From the NCBI GenBank assembly GCA_963556495.2, contig OY747713.1:50503328-50567327 (forward strand): 64,000 bases of DNA. The letters are read 5' to 3'. Below, piece after piece: positions 10,745 through 23,130 of the stretch; position 1 is the stretch's first letter; each line of letters begins with the position of its first letter. A program made the position numbers and the translations under genes. The notes under the pieces were generated by a model. It saw only the letters and a list, made by a program, of their open reading frames with translations. It made no database searches and was not told where the DNA came from. The DNA comes from Valencia hispanica (lineage: Eukaryota > Chordata > Actinopteri > Cyprinodontiformes > Valenciidae).

Positions 10745-12087
10745 GTTAACCTGTTAACTCAATTTCACTAGCAAGGACCACGTGGCTGAGGTAGCTGCAC
10801 CTATGCAGATTGAATGGACGGAGTAAAAATCGGGGCAGATACCGGACCGGCGAAGATTCTGGCGGAAGTGATTAATGAACCAGAACCGGGTAGCAGGGCT
10901 ACCCGATTCAGTAATAAAAAGCGGGTCGAATGGAGAGGCGTTAGCAGATCACCCAGACTGAACGTAGCAGGTGATGGGTTCGTAGGAACTGAGGCGGAAT
11001 AGGTGTATTCGGACGGAGGCGCCAAGCTGGTCTGTTTTACTTCTACGTAGGGTGTAAATGAGGGTGTCAAAATGTCTGAGAGACATGGGTGAATGGAAGG
11101 GTTGTGTCTGGAGAAGAGAGGGCAAACTCAGAGCAATGCAGGAAACCGAAATAAGCGAGTAGGAGCATGGACTGAAGAGTTAGGTCGATGAGGGGGGATA
11201 GATAACCAGAACGAAGCGTGAGAATGCAACGGGTGAGGAGCTAGGAGGTGAGCGATAAGTAATGAGCAGCAGAGGGTTTTTCTAGCTTTTTAAGACCTTT
11301 CAAACATGCCTATGGTCAAGAGCTGGACAGGGGTTACCTGTTGCCAGCTTGATGAAGAAGCTGATTCCTGATAGATAGGATTTAATGGTGGATATGCAGA
11401 TTTTCTGGATGGAATGGGAGTGAGGGATGAACTGGCAGATAGACAAAGGAGTAAGAGAGGGGAAAGAGAGACCATACATTACGTGAAAAGCCTTGAAGGC
11501 GTTCCAGCCGAACAGGTAAACAGAGAGGGTACCGGGTAAGAGGCTGTCAATGATGGAGTTCTGCGAGACGGTGGTGAGGTCGTGGAGCTGCGGCATCAAT
11601 TGAAGATGCTGGCTGAAAATGGCGGGACTGGAGTTGGGTTGAGGTCTGCAGTGGGAGCTAAGGATCTGAATTTCTGAAAGGAGAAACGAGAAAGAGAATC
11701 AGCAATGGAGTTCAGGTGACCGGGGATATGAGCTGCGTGGAGTATGAACTGGTGTTGGGTTGACAAGAGAGTGACTCTGCGGATGAACTGCATGATGGCG
11801 GGGGAACGAGATCAACCTTTATTAATAATTTGTACGACGGCTTCATTATCAGAGTGAATGAGGATTGAGTTCTGCGACCACTCATGTCCCCAAAGAAGGG
11901 CCGCTATTACAATGTGGTAAAGTTCGTGGAGAGCAGAGGAAGGGAGGGTGGACTGGGGCTGAAGGAAATCAAATTCCAGGGGCCAGCCTGAAGCGAACCA
12001 CCTCCCTTGGTAGTAAGCCTCGAAACTGATGGAAGGGGCAGCATCAGTAAAGAGCTGTATGTATGGAGCTCTCGAGAGAACAACCCA
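10745..12087 (-). pseudogene. DIRS-group retroelement: RNase H plus tyrosine recombinase
   Basis: On the minus strand, 12087-11600 encodes an RNase H domain of the DIRS/Ngaro kind. LFTDAAPSISFEAYYQG is followed by ALHELYHIVIAALLWGHEW, ILIHSDNEAVVQIINKG (then an in-frame TGA at about 11815) and HIPGHLNSIADSLSRF. 11599-11300 matches the N-terminal core-binding part of a tyrosine recombinase (YLFGWNAFKAFHVMYGLSFP). Past a stop and frameshift, 11200-10750 gives the catalytic domain: LLLAYFGFLHCSEF, LRRSKTDQLGASVRIHLFRL and YSVHSICIGAAT. The usual motifs are GFLRCSEF and HSFRIGAA, so both conserved active-site arginines are replaced (H and C) and the enzyme would be dead. The reverse transcriptase is missing or lies beyond recognition. 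The order RNase H then recombinase is the normal one for this group. Confidence 0.75.
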
Positions 12088-12244
12088 AAAATCCCAAAAT
12101 GTGATAGATAGATGGAGTTTACTCTAACGTGATAAAAGTGTGTTTGTTAACTTTACTTTGGCACGGTGCAACAAATATAAGTGTTAAATGGCAACAGGGC
12201 AAAGTCAAAGGCCCTCGAGAACGCTGCGGATTAACGCTAACATC

Positions 12245-13142
12245 ATGGCGGAGATCCAGGAGGACGATAAACAAGAAGAAGTCGGTGATCCAGTTGGCGA
12301 CGACTGACACATGGATACAAGTGTTCTGTCGGCTATGCAAAAATCACTTGGAAAAGCTATGGGTGAGCTTGGGAATATTAGTAAGTTAATGCTGGTATTG
12401 GAAGCTGATATTGATAAAGTCAGAAAAGACTATGTGGGGCTCAGCACGGATGTTAATGGCGTCCTACAATGTCTGGAAGAAGCTGAAAGGAGGATATCTG
12501 ACTTAGAAGCTGAAAACGTTGGGCTCGAGCACTTAGTGGAAGGAAATGTCAAGAAGTCTGCATGGCTGGAGGCAGCCCAGCAGGATGCCAACTATGGGAC
12601 AGGTGTTAGAATTTGCTCCTTGTTGGTTTAAAAGAGAAGTTGGAAGAGGGAAAACCAGAGATATGTGTGAGGAATATCATTGTCGAGGCTCTGGGCATAC
12701 CGGTGGATCAAGCGCAGTTACAGAGAGTTCATTGGGTACCTGTTGAATGAATGAAAATGTGAAGGTGGTGGATGAAAATTGCTCACCGCGACCTATTGTC
12801 ATCCGCTTCCAGTGCTTCTTGGAGAAGGAGAAAGTATTTGCAGCCGCCAAACGAAAATATCGGGAAGGTCAGGGAGTGGTGTGGAAAGGATGCAAGCTGT
12901 TGTTTTTCTAGGACCTGCCACGGGAGTGGGAGGAGAAGAGGAAAAAGTTTTCGGAGGTGAGGGAAAAGTTGCACTCTCTGGATGTGAGGTTTACTGTGGC
13001 ACCACCGGCACAAATGCGCTTCACCTGGAAAGGAAAGAGGATGAGATTTGATGATCACTGCAAAGCACTGGCATTTTTGAATAAAGAAGTTGCTGGAGCC
13101 TCCAGTGACGGTGACACACGGAATGGAGAAGAGCAAGAATAA
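12245..13142 (+). pseudogene. L1/Tx1-like LINE ORF1 (RNA-binding protein), broken
   Basis: From ATG 12245 the frame runs 20 codons to TGA at 12305 and continues in frame at 12311. It then gives a coiled-coil segment (VLQCLEEAERRISDLEAENV) and, after a frameshift near 12630, an RRM-like and C-terminal region including RPIVIRFQCFLEKEKVFAAA, KLHSLDVRFTVAPPAQMRF and FDDHCKALAFLNKE, ending at TAA 13140-13142. The order coiled coil, RRM, C-terminal domain is that of L1/Tx1 ORF1 nucleic-acid chaperones. At least one stop and two to three frame changes (about 12630, 12745, 12912) disable it. No matching plus-strand ORF2 follows, because a minus-strand L2 starts just after. Confidence 0.7.
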
Positions 13143-13329
13143 ATATGATATAATGCCAAATGGATGACGAACTGGTTTTTCAAGGTGCTTTAAATGATTG
13201 AAGGTAAAATAAAAACAGCATTAAAACACAAAGTAAAAACAGCAATAAAAGAGGTACACATAGATACTTCAAGGCATTACAAAGTATATAATGTAGAAAC
13301 AGCAAGAAGCATAAACAAAACGAGATATA

Positions 13330-16110
13330 TAAAAACATTGCTCAAATGCACGTCTAAACAGATACGTTTTTAGTTCTGATTTAAAAGAACTCAGTGTTTT
13401 AGCAGCTTTGCAGTTTTCTGTAAGTTTGTTCCAGATTAGCAGAGCATAGAAACTGAAAGCTGCTTCTCCGTTTGGTTCTAATTCCAGGGATGTTGAGTAG
13501 ACTGGAATTAGATGACCAGAGTGGTCTGGTGGGTTGGTATAGTAACAGCAGATCTTTAATATACTTTGGTGCTAAGCCATTCAATGATTTATAAACTAGT
13601 AAAAGTATTTTGAAGTCTATTCTCTGAGCTACAGGGACCCAGTGTAAGGACTAGAACTGGGGTGATGTGCTCTACTTTCCTGGTTCTAGTGAGGACATGA
13701 GCAGCAGCGTTCTGGATCAGCTGCAGCTGTCTGATTGACTTTTTAGGCAGACCTGTGAAGACGCTGTTGCAGTAATCAATCCGACTAAAGATAAACGCAT
13801 GGATGAGTTTTTCGAGGTCCTGTTGCGACATCAGTTCTTTAATCCTAGAAATGTTCTTCAGGTGTTTATGTTTTATGTTTCTAGCTGTATTAACTGAAGC
13901 TGTGTGCTGACTTTTGATCGTTCCTCTTTAGGTCCAAAAGTAATTACTTCTGTTTTGTTTCTATTCAACTGGAGAAAGTTATGACACATCCATTCATTGA
14001 TTTGCTCGTTGCATTTACTTAGGGTTTGAAATGGTTCAGAGTCACCTGGCGACATCGTAATGTAAAGCTGAGTATCATCTGCATAGTTATGGTAGCTAAT
14101 CGTGTTGGTTGTTATAATCTGGGCTAGTGGGAACATGTAGATATTAAATAGGAGGGGCCCGAAGATGGGACCCTGGGGCACCCCACATGTGATTTCTGTT
14201 CGTTCTGATAAAAAGTTTCCTATTGAAACAAAGAAGTCCCTGTTCTTCAGTTAAGACTCAAACCAGCCAAGTACTGTACCGGAGAGTCAGACCCAGCTCT
14301 CCAGTCTTTCTATTAATAAATCATGATCAACAGTGTCAAATGCTGCACTGAGGTACAACAGAACCAGCACTGTGGTTCTACCACAGTCTGTATTTATGCA
14401 GATGTCATTGAAAACTTTAACGAGGGCAGTCTTGGTGCTGTGGTGAGCACGAAAACCAGACTGAAAAACATCAAAGCAGTTGGTCATTGTTAGGAAGCTG
14501 TTTAACTGCTGAGACACAGCTTTTTCATTAATTTTACTGATGAATGGAAGACTAGAGATTGGCCTGTAGTTCTGCATTAACGTGTTGTCCAGATTATTCT
14601 TTTTTATCAGTGGTTTAATAACTGCTGTTTTTAAAGCCTGGGGGAAGATACTTGACAGAAGGGATGAGTTAACTATTTTAGTCAGATCAGACCCAATGGC
14701 AGGGAAAACTTTCTTAAGGAAAGCTGTGGGTTGGATATCAAGGCAGCAAGAGGAGGAGCTTAATTGGTTAATAATTTCTTCTAGGTTTTTTTGGTTTAAT
14801 TCATGGAATTCTGACAGTTTTTCTACATTTGTGTTAGCTGGGTATAACATTGGTGGTTGTTTTTGTGCTGCGGTACAGACCAACCGTCTAATTGCTAAAA
14901 TCTTTACAGTGAAAAAGTTGCCAAATTCATTGCAGGCCCTGGTGGAATTTAGTTCAGGGGCTACTGTCACTGGTTGATTAGTTAAGTCTTTTCACTGTTG
15001 AAAACAGAGTATGTGCATTATTAATGTTTCTGCTAATGATTTCAGAAGAGAAAGATTCCCTAGCTTCTTTCAAAGTTAACTGACATCTATTCAGTCTCTC
15101 TTTGTAGATCTCATTGTGTAGTTGAGTTTTCCGCCATTTTCTCTCGGCTCGTCGACACTCCCTTTTTTCGCTACGTACCAGTGGATCGCTTGTCCACGGA
15201 TACTTTTTTCTACCTGAGACTACTTTCACTTTAGTCGAAAATACAGAAATGATCAGATAATGCAGTATCAATTACTGAGATGTCAAATATAGTTAAACCT
15301 TCGCTGATTATTAAGTCCAGAGTGTGTCCTCTATTGTGTGTTGGTTGTTTGACATGCTGGGTCAGGCTGAAGTTGTGAAGAGTGTCACTTAATGTTTTAG
15401 CTAGTCTATTCTGGGGGTTGTCAGTATGAATGTTGAAGTCCCCTACAATAATTAATTGGTCATAATCGATATATATTACGGAGAGAAGGTCGCTGAAATC
15501 ATTAAAGAAGTTAGAGTTATGTTTTGGAGGTTAATATAAACTTAGGAATAGAGTGTTTTTAGGCTCATTTATCTGGGTAGCTAGGTATTCAAACGAATCA
15601 AATGTGCCCAGGGATACCTTTTTAAAGTTAATTGAATTGTGAAACATTGTGTCTATGTTTCCTGCTCTCAATTAAGAAATTGTAATTTGGAGGAGTAGAT
15701 TCTATCAATACAGATGTTTCATTATTTATATCTAGCCAGGTTTCTGACAAAAAGGGCATGTATTTTATATTCAGTGATGAGTTAATTAATTAGGAGTGAC
15801 TTTCCTGATAAAGACCTAATATTTATTAAAGCTAACTTAAGTGATTTTATAATTGGTAGCGGGACTTTCTGACAGGTGATCAACTTGAGATTTGTTTTAT
15901 TATAAGTGTGTTTGGCTTTAATTATTTGTTTTCTTTTGCTAATAATGACTTGAATAATGTTTTCGGAGTGGCCGGACAACTTCTGGGAGACGGTGGGAGT
16001 GGGATTACTGTCCGGTTCCCTTGCACATCAGATGTCTGTGATTATAAGTTCGAGCATGGGCAGAGTACATCCAGTGTTAGTCCCAGAGGCCTGATGTAGT
16101 CCAAGTTTCG
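13330..16110 (-). pseudogene. L2-type LINE ORF2 (endonuclease-RT), 'L2-C'
   Basis: Minus-strand pieces in order give APE endonuclease and then reverse transcriptase. The endonuclease includes LALINIRSLSGKSLLIN at 15979-15782, a GDFN-like motif and a SDHF-type motif near 15250. The RT at 14970-13873 has NYRPISSLPFISK, FRAHHSTKTALVK, motif A and NYADDTQLY, followed by LVLTLGPCSSENRL and the C-terminal LAPKYIKDLLLLYQPTRPLW. Motif A reads LLYLSAAFDTVDH where the family has LLDLSAAFDTVDH, so the first catalytic aspartate is a tyrosine. Many stops and frameshifts are present. It is directly upstream (in plus coordinates) of its own ORF1. Fragments of the same subfamily lie at 30013-30535 and, as 3' tails, at 4813 and 50936. 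The exact 3' end is unclear. Confidence 0.8.
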
Positions 16111-16379
16111 GTGTTAGTTGTGATCCAATTCTAATTTGTGCTTTCAGTTTGTCTGAGAAATCTCTAAACGGAGAGATATTAGGTGTCGATGAGTCTGACA
16201 TTGTGATACTTGAAGAACACTTTGGAGTGCAGTGTACATCTTTAAAAATATTTTAGGTCAAGAGTCTCAGTTCAGCTCTATTAAGATAACGTCCAAATTT
16301 TACTTGAACAAGTGTTTGGCACATCCAAATATTTAAAACTTATTAATAAATAGGATGGATTTTTCAACAGAATTTCTCT

Positions 16380-17214
16380 TCAGCCATTGTGGAGCATGCA
16401 AAGTCTACTGTATCTTTCATCATTTCCTTCAGGGATTGGTCTGCTGATAAATATGTTTATGTTAAGTCCACCAAGTCTCTGTAGCAAATCAGAGAAGTCT
16501 GCTTTGAGAACTTCAGATTGCTTTTTGGCTACATCATTCACACCTGCGTAGATTACAAGCTTTTCCAGGTTGGGATGTTGTTCCAAAATCGTCTGGATTT
16601 TTTCTGATATTTCTCTCACTGTACTCTTGGGGCAGCTGATAACGCTCGTGTTCTGACTACAAAAATCTTCAACACCATTAATTGATCCATCATGTATGAT
16701 AAGAACTTTTGATTGGGGGATTCTTACTTTGATTTGTGTCCGCTTCGTGTGGATGGAATTCTCCTCCTGGTGACCTTGACTGGCCCCAGGGCTGTGCTGT
16801 CTTTCAGGGAACTCAGGGCTGTGAATCTGTTTTTCAGCGGAATTCCAGGGGGAGAGATATTCTCTGCTCTAGGTTGTGGGTTCTTTCGTTTCTTTTTGCT
16901 GGGAGCAGAGAAAGCAGGTGTAGATTCAGTGCGCTTTAAAGCCGGCCAGTCGTTGTTGAATTGGGAATGGGGTGTTCTACCTGTTAAATGGCTTTTGGCT
17001 GGAGGAATACCGTTGTTCTGTGGCTTCTGTGCGAGACTGTTGGACTGAGATAACACCGGGCTGCCAGGTTCTTCTTCCCTGCATGTACTGATCGGTTGTC
17101 TCATTTCCATATCCAGTGTTTAGATCAAATTAAATTGAAGATGGTGTAGCTTCCTCTCGATTGCTTCAATTCTCTGGAGCAGTTTCTCAAAGTCCTCCGC
17201 TGAGCAAAACGCCA
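16380..17214 (-). pseudogene. L2-type LINE ORF1 with SGNH-esterase domain, 'L2-C'
   Basis: The reading frame starts at ATG 17214 (MAFCSAEDFEKLLQRIEAIE, a short coiled coil), meets an early stop, continues as a proline- and lysine-rich linker (17110-16724) and then gives the esterase part. VLIIHDGSINGVEDF stands where the family has a GDS motif, and LVIYAGVNDVAKKQSEVLKA stands where a GxND block is expected. The first catalytic motif has changed (HDGS), so the domain is probably inactive even apart from the stops. CR1/L2 LINEs are known to carry such an esterase in ORF1. About 60-100 bases upstream of the ATG is a plausible 5' UTR, but no promoter is recognisable. Confidence 0.7.
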
Positions 17215-17259
17215 TTTTGGTAATCCACAGTCATTCAGAAAGTAATCCAAAAAAGAGAT

Positions 17260-19340
17260 CCGGTCTAATAAAGTGACTCCAGAGGCTAGGTTTATAAAGT
17301 ATCTAAGAAAAAAGCTAAGAAATGAAAATAAAAAAAGAGAATGATGCTAGAATAAGGCTAGAGATCAGGAGAGGTTGCGAGAAGCTGCTCCTCCTTCAGC
17401 AGCCAGATTAGAATAACAGACTTAAAGCTTTAATGCATTACACATTAAGTGGCTAAGAGCTATGTACCTGGCCAGAAGGGGGGTTTGTGTTCACATGAAG
17501 CCCCGTGAGCAGAACCCTTTCCTTGAACCAATTGGCTCAAGTGGTTCAATGCCTCATGGGGCTTCATCTCACCATCACTAGTTTGGACATTAGATATGCT
17601 GATAAGTTTCTGAAAAAGAAACAGCAGATGCAGTGTATCTGGTAACACAGTCCCACTGTAAAATGGATCATTCAGAACAAGAGAAAACTCCAGCAAAGAC
17701 ATTTATAAATGCAATATTAGAAAACAATAATACGACATGACATTAGAAACCAAGAGTAAACCCACAAACAACGGCAGAAAGGTATTTTTGTATGGCCAAG
17801 TATTGCAGATGTAAATATTACATACAGTATATTACTTTTTGAATGAATATTTCTGTTCATATCAGTATGACAGATCTCATTATGTGGTGTTAATGAACTA
17901 ATGGGCCTGCAGTACAATGACTGATGTTAAATAATACCTACACAACACAAAGCTCTGAGAAAACAACACAGAATGAAGCATACACTACCATGTGCAAGTA
18001 CTGTTCAGTCTCCTGGCTTTAATACTGTTTTTGGCTTTGTGTAATCCACTGCAGAGGATCATTGATGGGTCTCTCAAATCCAGTGTCCCTGCTATGACCA
18101 CAGGGTAGTAAACAATGACAAGATTACATTTTATAAAGTAATATTCAGCAGTTGAGCTTAGATGTAATCCCCTGATTAATCAACTCACTCCAAAAGCTTA
18201 TATTGATCTTTGAAGATAATAATTTTGAATGCGAGTAAGTGATTGCAGGTCTGTGAGTGTCTATGACACAGACATTATAAAATAGCAAGTAAAAAAGTTT
18301 CTGTTTAATAGGTCTCGGGTTGGGTGAATTAGTATTTTCTGCAAGGAAGCAAAGCTGTTTATTATTTTGGTGATGTACATTCACAGATAAAGCTTTGCGA
18401 GGAAACGATGGGAAAGGAGAAAAGTCATGGATTAATTTTTGCTAAGCTCAATTATATTTCTAAATGCTTCAGTGAAGTTTTTAAGAGGGAGCTATCTGTC
18501 ATGACTAATATTTCATATTTATGAAGCATCTGCACAATAAAGATAAGGTATTCAATTAACTGAGCCATAAAAACTCAGTCTTATTAAATATTAATCATAT
18601 CACATATTGCTTTGATTTCTAACTACTTCCTCGATTTCTGTGAGTTGGTCATTTTTTTGTATTTTAGCAAAATATGAAGTGTTAACCAAAGCACATCATA
18701 GCAGCAATAGAAGCACACATGAGCACATTTAAGGCCACCCTGAACCACTCATTGCTTCATACAGTTTTGTATTACCCTTTTCAAATATAAAAACCCATCT
18801 GGAGCTACGTGTATCATTTTGTCATGCTTTTCCCTCCCACTCACAGCTGCCCATTGATCAACAAAAATCCTGTACTGCAAGACTCCCCTATCAAAATCAG
18901 ATTTTTTTCTCTAAACCCAGGCCACCTTAAACTGCCTTGGCTCTACAAAAACAATACCTTTTTTCAATCTTTCACAGTAAGCATTTCTAAACCACAATGT
19001 CTGCTTAACACAAACATTAATTTTTAAGTGCCACTCTTATTGATTTGCACTTTTTATAAAACAAAGAGTTAAGCCTTTATTTTCTAGGTGGCAAAATCTA
19101 AGTGCCCTCTAAGTATCTAAACATTGCAGAACAATAAAACTCTGCAAAGATATGCAAGGTTGCAAGATCTAAGGCAAACATACCACTGTAATATTATTGT
19201 TGAATATTGCAATAATGATACTGGTCGTGACAATCCCACCTTTTCTGATGCCATCAACAACAGTAAGAATCCACCCAACTGGCCAAATATAATGTGAACA
19301 AGCAAAGTGAGTGAATGCAATTGAAATAAATAGTACTAAA
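17260..19340. other. AT-rich interval, nothing recognised
   Basis: Only short open frames without similarity to known domains and no repeat termini. It may hold old host intergenic DNA. Confidence 0.5.
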
Positions 19341-19343
19341 CAC

Positions 19344-19488
<145 letters not shown>

Positions 19489-19504
19489 AAAAATAGTACA
19501 AGAA

Positions 19505-19585
19505 ACATATGTGTGTGTGTGTATATAGGTGTGTGTATGTATATATGTGTGTGTATGTATGTATATATATGTGTGTATATGTATA

Positions 19586-19618
<33 letters not shown>

Positions 19619-19647
19619 GTATATGTGTGTATGTATGTAAGTATATA
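19505..19647. repeat. compound (TG)n/(TA)n microsatellite
   Basis: Interrupted runs of TGTG and TATA dinucleotides that directly abut the left end of a Tc1 element. Confidence 0.9.
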
Positions 19648-19649
19648 TA

Positions 19650-20835
19650 CAGGTCCTTCTAAAAAAATTAGCATATTGTGATTAAGTTCATTCTTTTCCA
19701 TAATGTAATGATAAAAATTAAACTTTCATATATTTTAGATTCATTGCACACCAACTGAAATATTTCAGGTCTTTTATTGTTTTAAAACTGATGATTTTGG
19801 CATACAGCTCATGAAAACCCAAAATTCCAATCTCAAAATATTAGCATATTTCATCCGACCAATGAAAGAAAAGTGTTTTTAATACAAAAAAAGTAAACCT
19901 TCAAATAATTATGTTCAGTTATGCACTCAATACTTGGTCGGGAATCCTTTTGCAGAAATGACTGCTTCAATGCGGCGTGGCATGGAGGCAATCAGCCTGT
20001 GGCACTGCTGAGGTGTTTTGGAGGCCCAGGATGCTTCGATAGCGGCCTTAAACTCATCCAGAGTGTTGGGTCTTACGTTTCTCAACTTCCTCTTCACAAT
20101 ATCCCACAGATTCTCTATGGGGTTTAGGTCAGGAGAGTTGGCAGGCCAAATGAGCACAGTAATACCATGCTCAGTAAACCATTTACCAGTGGTTTTGGCA
20201 CTGTGAGCAGGTGCCAGGTCGTGCTGAAAAATTAAATCTTCATCTCCATAAAGCTTTTCAGCAGATGGAAGCATGAAGTGCTCCCAAATCTCCTGATAGC
20301 TAGCTGCATTGACCCTGCCCTTGATAAAACACAGTGGACCAACACCAGCAGCTGACATGGCACCCCAGACCATCACTGACTGTGGGTACTTCACACTGGA
20401 CTTGAGGCATTTTGGCATTTCCTTCTCCCCAGTCTTCCTCCAGACTCTGGCACCTTGATTTCCGAATGACATGCAAAATTTGCTTTCATCCGAAGAAAGT
20501 ACTTTGGACCACTGAGCAACAGTCCAGTGCTGCTTCTCTGTATCCCAGGTCAGCCGCTTCTGCCGCTGTTTCTGGTTCAAAAGTGGCTTGCAGCCCATTT
20601 CCTGCACAATAGCTCGTTTAGAGAACCTTTTCATGATATGCTAATTTTTTGAGATAGGTATTTTGGGTTTTCATGAGCTGTATGCCAAAATCATCAGTTT
20701 TAAAACAATAAAAGACCTGAAATATTTCAGTTGGTGTGCAATGAATCTAAAATATATGAAAGTTTAATTTTTATCATTACATTATGGAAAAGAATGAACT
20801 TTATCACAATATGCTAATTTTCTGAGAAGGACCTG
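19650..20835 (-). mobile_element. Tc1-family element, copy 1 (internal deletion)
   Basis: The termini are CAGGTCCTTCT...AGAAGGACCTG, each part of an inverted repeat of about 200 bp (19650-19865 and 20634-20835; inner motifs GCATACAGCTCATGAAAACC and its complement). TA flanks both sides as Tc1/mariner requires, but the neighbours are TA microsatellites, so the target site cannot be proved. The element is 1186 bp, shorter than a usual Tc1 of about 1.6 kb, because the part encoding the N-terminal DNA-binding region is deleted. Confidence 0.9.
19927..20634 (-). pseudogene. Tc1 transposase, catalytic part only
   Basis: This open frame of 235 codons contains the DDE catalytic domain. The first Asp lies in LSSDESKF (about residue 49), the second in FQHDLAPAHSAKTTG (about 139), and Glu in NSPDLNPIENLW lies 34 residues further on, so it is DD34E. 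WGAMSAAGVGPLCFIKGRVN and the C-terminus KGFPTKY are also typical. A full transposase begins with two helix-turn-helix motifs, which are absent. The start MKRFSKRAIVQEMG arises because 5' leader sequence (AATAGCTCGTTTAGAGAACC on the plus strand, also at 29786 in copy 2) is fused directly to codons of the linker. The catalytic frame has no stop. It could in principle be expressed, but without DNA-binding domains it should not transpose. Confidence 0.85.
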
Positions 20836-21012
<177 letters not shown>

Positions 21013-21262
21013 GAACAAGAAATATTTTGATTAGAATCAAAATAATGACTAATTTCCCTTTTATATCCCATGCCTGCACCCATCCAACTATATAATTGGG
21101 ATTAATTTGTATATGTGTCTAATGGAATTACCAGAGCGGTTTTTGTTTTCTTTCATTGTCTTTTATTCTTTGAAGGTGTACTTGTTACAGTTAAAGTAAG
21201 TACTCAGCGAGTGTTTACATAGCCATGCCCTACGCATGTCAATTACATCTAAATTGGCTTAA

Positions 21263-21760
21263 AGAGGCTATATGCAACTTTTTCCCCAAAATAAACGTAA
21301 CAATAGCCTTTTTATTTGACCACTTATGACTCAAACATCTCCTGATGAGCATACTGACACCTTGTCAGCTCACAGTGAGTGCACCTATAACCCTGTATCC
21401 AATTTTTTCTATTTTCTGTCGGGTCCGATTTTCCCGCGCTGTCTGCGGATGTGACGTCAAGCACGTTCATGTTAAATGTTTCAGATCACTCTGCCACTAC
21501 CGGCAGTCAGCACTCGTAAGCAGTTCAATGGATTGTGCGAATACACAGAAAAGACCCAGGACAACTTTGACACCAACAGTAACGCCACATAAGACTAAGA
21601 AAGTTAAACCCCTGACAAGTGCCCGAAATAGATAGAAGATTGAGAGCGACCGGTGCACGAGCGCGCGCTGCGAGAGCGAGCAGAAAGGAAGAGCAGTTCT
21701 GTTTCTGGCCACATGGGGTCAGTCGCGAGTTTAAATTTCAGAAAATTGCATACAGCCCCT
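21263..21760. mobile_element. MITE flanked by TTAA
   Basis: TTAA at 21259-21262 is followed by AGAGGCTATATGCAACTTTT. The right end, reverse complemented, reads AGGGGCTGTATGCAATTTTC and is followed by TTAA (21761-21764). The 498-bp unit thus has imperfect inverted repeats of about 20 bp and TTAA duplications, as for piggyBac- or Kolobok-type elements. Inside, 21527-21634 encodes a short basic segment (MDCANTQKRPRTTLTPTVTP). It may be a relic of a transposase N-terminus, but it is too short to assign. Confidence 0.65.
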
Positions 21761-21769
21761 TTAATGTGG

Positions 21770-22760
21770 AAGTATCCCTATGAAATTACTCAGAGAGGGC
21801 GTTATTGAAAAATGAAAAGTCCCACCCTTTGCTTCATGCTCTCCCACTAAGCCATACCACAGGCACACACAGCCAGCATGGTCTCGTTGGGTCTCCGCCA
21901 CTTCACTTCACTCCGCCATTCCATCCAAAGTCACGAAATATAACGTGATCTTACCTGTCCAGGAGAAAATCAGCAACCAACGCATCCGTTAGCAAGCCCT
22001 TAGCTTCCTTGAGTTGACGCCACCGTGTAAATGCATCAGCTCCGATGCAGATTCGGCTTTAAGCATGCTCTTGGTCGGCTTTCTTCTTTGTCGTTGCTAT
22101 TTCCACAACAGCTTTGCATTTTCGGTTCATTTTTTTGTTTTTTTTATTTTATTTTTTATAAACGTGTCCTGTTTGGCAGTGTGGAGCTCAGAATTGGTGT
22201 CTGAGTACCAAGTAGAAGCCCAACAGATTTACTTTCACAAGCGGAGCAGTACAGCTTTTGCTATAGTCCTCCACTTGATATATGTGTGAAAAATCTTTAT
22301 TATGAATTGTTGGGGTTTTTATTTCCTGATGTTATAGACACGGAGACGGAAAATTAAGGAGAAGAAATAAGGAAGATGAAGAAGAGAGGTAGGAAACAAA
22401 AAGTCAAGAGAGAGGGTGAGTTGAAAATACAAGAGAGGAAGGGGAACAAAGAAAACACAGGAAGACATTGAAGTCTGCCTCCATACCCACAGGACGGCAG
22501 AGAGAAGGAAAACACAAAACAAAACACGAAAAAGGAACATCGACAAAACAAACCAAACATTGTGAACTAAGAATTACACAACCACATCACACTAAAATAG
22601 ATATAAAAATACAACAACAATGTCACAGAAAAACTCATGGTACCGATTAATCAAGCTCTAGTAATGATAACCTCAGCCCAAGAATATATCCTTAAACACC
22701 AGAGACCCCACATCTATGTGTGTGTGTTAGCATGCTGGTGCATATAAGGTTTCTCTATAA
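21770..22760. other. no gene recognised
   Basis: Contains a purine-rich tract (about 22340-22540) and T-rich runs but no motif-bearing frame. Confidence 0.5.
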
Positions 22761-22789
22761 GAGTGTTCGATAGTTGGTGTGAGCAGGCA

Positions 22790-23130
22790 TCAATCCGTCT
22801 CCCAGGAATCGATGCAGACATGAAGGAGATCGGAGCAAAGACGTCCAAAGGACCCCCAGAGCCACAGGCAGACCCGGGTGGGGCCGACCGCATCCCCGAA
22901 GAGTGGAGCATAGGAGAACCCCAGGGGAACATCCAGCGGCCACTATGCAGGGGCCCGGGGGGCAGCAGTGACGAGCCCACGGGCCCCGCCGGCAACCGGC
23001 CGCGCTAGGGCGGGCCGGTCAATGGATCGGGAAAGCCGGGGCCCAGGGGCACCCCACCCTCCAGCAGGGACCCGACAAGGGACCGGCCGACGAGGGGCCC
23101 CCGGCACTGCACGCGCCGCCTCCACCCTAG
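22790..23130. repeat. GC-rich block in AT-rich context, probable repeat fragment
   Basis: A GC-rich segment with GACCCCCAGAGCCACAGGCA and GGGGCCCGGGGGGCAGCAG motifs stands out sharply from its surroundings. Open frames through it are low-complexity (P, G, R, A). The overall look resembles GC-rich repeat interiors common in fish, but I cannot name the family. A TTAA with an inward-facing AGGCAGGGTATACAATTTC end at 23421 hints at a second, left-truncated TTAA-type element next to it. Confidence 0.35.
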
